From: Pseudochelatococcus lubricantis
GTDB taxonomy: Bacteria > Pseudomonadota > Alphaproteobacteria > Rhizobiales > Beijerinckiaceae
Reading direction: 5' to 3'
NCBI RefSeq assembly: GCF_042432495.1
Contig: NZ_JBHLXC010000001.1
Location: 1-64,000, forward strand
Length of the DNA: 64,000 nucleotides
Shown here: positions 61,249 to 64,000 of the stretch, piece by piece
Position numbering within the stretch: position 1 is the first letter of the stretch
Layout: each line of letters opens with the position of its first letter
Position numbers and translations under genes: made by a program
The notes under the pieces: generated by a model
Told to the model about the DNA's origin: nothing
The model's input: the letters and a program-made list of their open reading frames with translations, nothing else
The model's database searches: none

Positions 61249-62157
61249 CTATCCATGGTCACTAACAGCCTTTAGCGCCGCCGTCAGCGTCTCGACGGCG
61301 GAGATGAATTCATGTTCGATGCGGGTCATCTTCGCCATTTCGCGCATGACGATCGAGAAGCCGAACTTGGCCTGGATGTCGATCGGCCGGGCCTCCCCGC
61401 CGGCGCGGATATGCTCGCGGGCGGTGAAGGCGTCCACGATGGCAATGCCCAGATCGCGCAGGACGAAGGACGAAACCATCTGCGACAGGTGCACATCGAT
61501 GCGGGAACGGATATCGAGCCCGTTTTCGCGGACCAGCCGCTCGATGAGTTCGGCGCTGGCCGTTCCCTTCGAGTAGCCGATGAACGGATAGCGCTCCAGA
61601 TCCTTCAGCGTGACGGCTGGACGGGAGGCCAGCTCGTGATCGTGAGGGAGGATGCACATGTAGGGAACGGCCAGCTGGCGGATGGCGATCAGGCCGGAAA
61701 TGTCCCGGTAAGGGGACGCGATCCCGATGTTCGCCGCCTGGCTGGAGATCATCCGCAGCGCGCTTATCGTGGTCACCGACATGATGCGGATCGACAGGTC
61801 CAGGTGCCTTTCCAGCACGATCCGCATGGCGTCGGCCACCACGGTGGTGGCAAGGGCGGGCATGGAAGCGACGACCAGGCCGACACGCCGGCCATGCGCG
61901 ATATCTTTCGCCGTTCTCTCCACCTGGTCGAGGCTGATGAAGAAGCGGTTCACCTCTTCCAGCAGATCGAAGGCGCCCGGCGTCGGGTTGACGCGGCCGT
62001 GGCTGCGCTCGAACAGCGCCATGCCCAGATGCTGCTCCAGATCGCGGATGAGCCTGCTCGCCGCCGGTTGCGAGATGTGCAGCGCGTCCGCCGCCGCCGA
62101 AACGGTGCCGTGAGTCATGACCGCACGGAATATCTCAATCTGTCGATGCGTGAACAT
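61249..62157 (-). CDS. LysR family transcriptional regulator
   Basis: A 302-aa regulator beginning MFTHRQIEIFRAVMTHGTVS with helix-turn-helix AAADALHISQPAASRLIRDLE. The effector domain has VGLVVASMPALATTVV. A start seven codons earlier is possible. It is divergent from a second DAO-family oxidase, its likely target. Confidence 0.88.
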   Translation of the reverse strand: MFTHRQIEIFRAVMTHGTVSAAADALHISQPAASRLIRDLEQHLGMALFERSHGRVNPTPGAFDLLEEVNRFFISLDQVERTAKDIAHGRRVGLVVASMPALATTVVADAMRIVLERHLDLSIRIMSVTTISALRMISSQAANIGIASPYRDISGLIAIRQLAVPYMCILPHDHELASRPAVTLKDLERYPFIGYSKGTASAELIERLVRENGLDIRSRIDVHLSQMVSSFVLRDLGIAIVDAFTAREHIRAGGEARPIDIQAKFGFSIVMREMAKMTRIEHEFISAVETLTAALKAVSDHG

Positions 62158-62162
62158 GCGCC

Positions 62163-62193
62163 TATAACATTGCCTCATGAAAGCAAGGGTTAT
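62163..62193. promoter_or_regulatory. imperfect inverted repeat between LysR gene and oxidase gene
   Basis: ATAACATTGC and GCAAGGGTTAT form an imperfect dyad around a 9-base centre, immediately upstream of the LysR start. It is a candidate LysR-box. Confidence 0.4.
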
Positions 62194-62260
62194 TGGTATT
62201 TGATTTATAGGTTGCGGTCAACGAACCATTATGCTGGGCACTGGTTGCAGGATCTGGAGC

Positions 62261-63367
62261 ATGACGAACGGACGAACGAGCGATATCGTGGTCATCGGCG
62301 GCGGCCTCATCGGTACCGCTGTCGCCTTTGGTTTGCGTGAACGTGGCCTCGATACGGTGCTGCTGGACGAGGGCGACGTGGCATTGCGTGCCGCGAGAGG
62401 CAATTTCGGTCTGGTGTGGTTGCAGAGCAAGGGCGCGGGCCTGCGGGAATATACGTCATGGACACGCAAGGCCGTGGACGCATGGCCCGGTTTCGCCTCG
62501 AAATTGAGGGACGTTACCGGCATCGACGTCCGATACCGCCGTCCCGGCGGTTATCATCTGTGTCTGTCGGATGCGGAACGCGACAAGCGTGCCGCGATGG
62601 TCGCCCGCGTCAGGCCGGGCCAGCCCCACGACGCCCGGACGGTGATGCTGGAGCGGGATGAGCTGAAGGCGCGCCTGCCTTTCATCGGCCCCTCCGTGGT
62701 CGGCGGCTCGTATAACCCGCTCGACGGGGACTGCAACTCGCTGGCGCTGTTCAGGGCCTTGCACGAAGCCTATTCCGCGCGCGGCGGAGACTACCGGCCG
62801 GGCCAGGCCGTCCGCCGCCTGCTCAGAGGGAAGGGCGTCTACGGCGCGGAAACTGCGGAGGGAACCTGGTGGGCGCCGAAGGTCGTCATTGCCGCCGGCC
62901 TCGGGTTGGTCGATCTCGGTCGGCAGATCGGCGTGGGGCCGGTGGTGCATCCCCAGCAGGGGCAGATCATCGTCACGGAGCGTGTGAAGCCCTTTCTCGA
63001 CGTGCCGATATCCCAGATCAGACAGACGCCGGACGGCACGCTGCTTGTCGGCGACAACAGCGGCGGCGAGACCTACGAAACCCCGACCTCGCTCTCCGTC
63101 ATGCACCATCTCGCGAACCGGGCCGTCAGGATGATCCCCGAACTGTCCGACATCCGGATCGTCCGCTCGTGGGTTGCCCTGCGCGTGCTCAGCAAGGATG
63201 GCGCGCCGGTCTATCAGGAAGCGCCGGACTGGCCCGGCGTGTTCTTCTTCACAGCGCACAGCAGCGTGACGCTCGCGCCGATGCATGTAACGGAACTGTC
63301 CCGATGGGTGGCGGATGGCGCGATCGACGAGGAGGCACGGGCGTTTTCCACCGCCCGCTTCTCCTGA
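62261..63367 (+). CDS. FAD-dependent oxidoreductase, DAO family
   Basis: A 368-aa flavoprotein of the glycine/D-amino acid oxidase family. The dinucleotide motif is IVVIGGGLIGTAVAFGL near residue 10, and the C-terminal segment FFTAHSSVTLAPMHV resembles the FAD-binding end of sarcosine oxidase/D-amino-acid dehydrogenase members. TGGAG lies a few bases before the chosen ATG. It probably oxidises an amino acid or N-alkyl amino acid, giving a reactive imine for the RidA-type gene beyond. Confidence 0.85.
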   Translation: MTNGRTSDIVVIGGGLIGTAVAFGLRERGLDTVLLDEGDVALRAARGNFGLVWLQSKGAGLREYTSWTRKAVDAWPGFASKLRDVTGIDVRYRRPGGYHLCLSDAERDKRAAMVARVRPGQPHDARTVMLERDELKARLPFIGPSVVGGSYNPLDGDCNSLALFRALHEAYSARGGDYRPGQAVRRLLRGKGVYGAETAEGTWWAPKVVIAAGLGLVDLGRQIGVGPVVHPQQGQIIVTERVKPFLDVPISQIRQTPDGTLLVGDNSGGETYETPTSLSVMHHLANRAVRMIPELSDIRIVRSWVALRVLSKDGAPVYQEAPDWPGVFFFTAHSSVTLAPMHVTELSRWVADGAIDEEARAFSTARFS

Positions 63368-63500
63368 CGATGCGGCCTCCGGACAGGCTATCCGGGCGAA
63401 CGGCCTTGGAACGGTGGATGGAAAACCGCCACCGTTCTCTCCATTTGCCGCTGCACGATCTTTTCAGAAAGCGACATGCCCTTCCGGGAGCGCACTCCTG

Positions 63501-63536
63501 GAATCCGTCCAGTTTACGTTGAAACAGGACGGATTC
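63501..63536. repeat. palindromic intergenic repeat, copy D
   Basis: Arms GAATCCGTCCAGTTT and AAACAGGACGGATTC (one mismatch) with loop ACGTTG, in the same orientation as copy A. Its last base is the final base of the RidA-family stop codon, so it may be a bidirectional terminator between convergent genes. Confidence 0.8.
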
Positions 63537-63892
63537 TAGCGCGCGTTGTCCACGTAGGCGGTGACGACGACTTCGAGCAGGGTATCTTTTCCCAGTTGGG
63601 CCACGCCTACCGTGGCGCGTGCGGGAAGATTTTCCGCGCCGAACCATGCGACCCACGCCTCATTCATCTCGTCCTTCAGGCCGAGGTCCGTCACGTAGAT
63701 CGTCGCCGCCAGCACGCGGCTCCTGTCAGAGCCCGCCTGCGCCAGATAGGTGCCGAGCTTCGCGAGTATCTGTTCTGTCTGGCCCTTCATGCCGAGGCTC
63801 TTGTCGTCCGCCACGATGCCGCCGAGAAAGACAAGGCCGCCGTGCTCCACCGCCCGGTGCATGATTGGTGTTGGAATGTATCGCGTCGCCAT
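63536..63892 (-). CDS. RidA/YjgF family enamine/imine deaminase
   Basis: A 118-aa protein of the RidA family, which hydrolyses reactive enamines and imines made by amino acid oxidases and PLP enzymes. The fold-defining stretches are VFLGGIVADDKSLGMKGQTE, VLAATIYVTDL and ENLPARATVGVAQL; the Arg in PARATVGV is the substrate-binding arginine. It is convergent with the DAO-family oxidase, whose product it could deaminate. Confidence 0.88.
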   Translation of the reverse strand: MATRYIPTPIMHRAVEHGGLVFLGGIVADDKSLGMKGQTEQILAKLGTYLAQAGSDRSRVLAATIYVTDLGLKDEMNEAWVAWFGAENLPARATVGVAQLGKDTLLEVVVTAYVDNAR

Positions 63893-64000
63893 GATCCATG
63901 TTTCCCGTCTGTCTGGAAGGATGAGCGTGAAACGCCCTGCGTGACCGTCCCCGATCCGAGGGTATAAATCAAATAGCCATATCGCATCTATCCATGCACA
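63893..64000. other. 108-bp edge region upstream of the RidA-family gene
   Basis: This is probably the promoter region of the RidA-family gene or of a gene beyond the edge. No gene start or consensus promoter was recognised. Confidence 0.4.

Overview
The window is GC-rich (low 60s percent by eye) and densely coded. Genes are often translationally coupled through ATGA, GTGA or TGATG overlaps. RND efflux operons, FCD-type GntR and LysR regulators, polyamine-, Liv- and Dpp-type ABC importers, an ExaA-type quinoprotein dehydrogenase and hyuAB genes together point to an alphaproteobacterium, most likely of the order Hyphomicrobiales (Rhizobiales). No rRNA, tRNA, CRISPR array, prophage or replication origin was seen. 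The content is accessory: efflux, sensing and catabolism, with several regulators sitting beside the operon they probably control.

Region 1 (1-15 kb) is envelope and resistance. It holds a class C beta-lactamase, a small membrane protein, a TetR-led RND efflux operon (tetR, adaptor, pump) and a convergent MdtABC-like operon. The outer-membrane factor of the second operon has lost its middle in frame. Nearby are an orphan OmpR-type regulator and a complete regulator/kinase pair. Region 2 (15-21 kb) starts with an IS5-type transposase remnant. It continues with a small secreted protein coupled to a histidine kinase and response regulator, then a Ca-type quinoprotein alcohol dehydrogenase whose promoter carries four 11-bp-spaced direct repeats, then an exported pentapeptide-repeat protein.

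Region 3 (21-31 kb) is a GntR-controlled catabolic unit: a DUF1330 protein, an AA_synth-family (PF06684) protein, an alpha/beta hydrolase, a long flavin reductase, a luciferase-like monooxygenase, an aldehyde dehydrogenase and a polyamine/opine-type ABC importer. It ends in a collapsed succinate-semialdehyde dehydrogenase gene. Region 4 (31-45 kb) is a second catabolic unit: TetR, alpha/beta hydrolase, SDR, amidase, crotonase-fold protein, MaoC-type hydratase, a Liv importer with its two permeases fused, acyl-CoA dehydrogenase, CoA ligase and an EamA transporter. The order suggests hydrolysis or reduction of an amide or cyclic substrate, CoA activation and beta-oxidation-like degradation.

Region 5 (45-64 kb) handles hydroxy- and amino-acid-like compounds. 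It has an enolase-superfamily dehydratase with a strikingly structured leader, a D-2-hydroxyacid dehydrogenase, three LysR regulators, a Dpp-type importer with a permease-ATPase fusion, HyuA/HyuB, two FAD-dependent amine or amino-acid oxidases and a RidA-family protein. Palindromic intergenic repeats, two of them 66 bp long and in inverted orientation, punctuate this region. All three ABC importers carry a strong stem-loop directly after the binding-protein gene.

The best leads for undescribed biology are: the GntR/AA_synth/two-component monooxygenase pathway; the TetR/amidase/CoA pathway; the three-hairpin leader with a sequestered ribosome binding site; the palindromic repeat family; and the secreted protein-kinase-regulator module beside the quinoprotein dehydrogenase.
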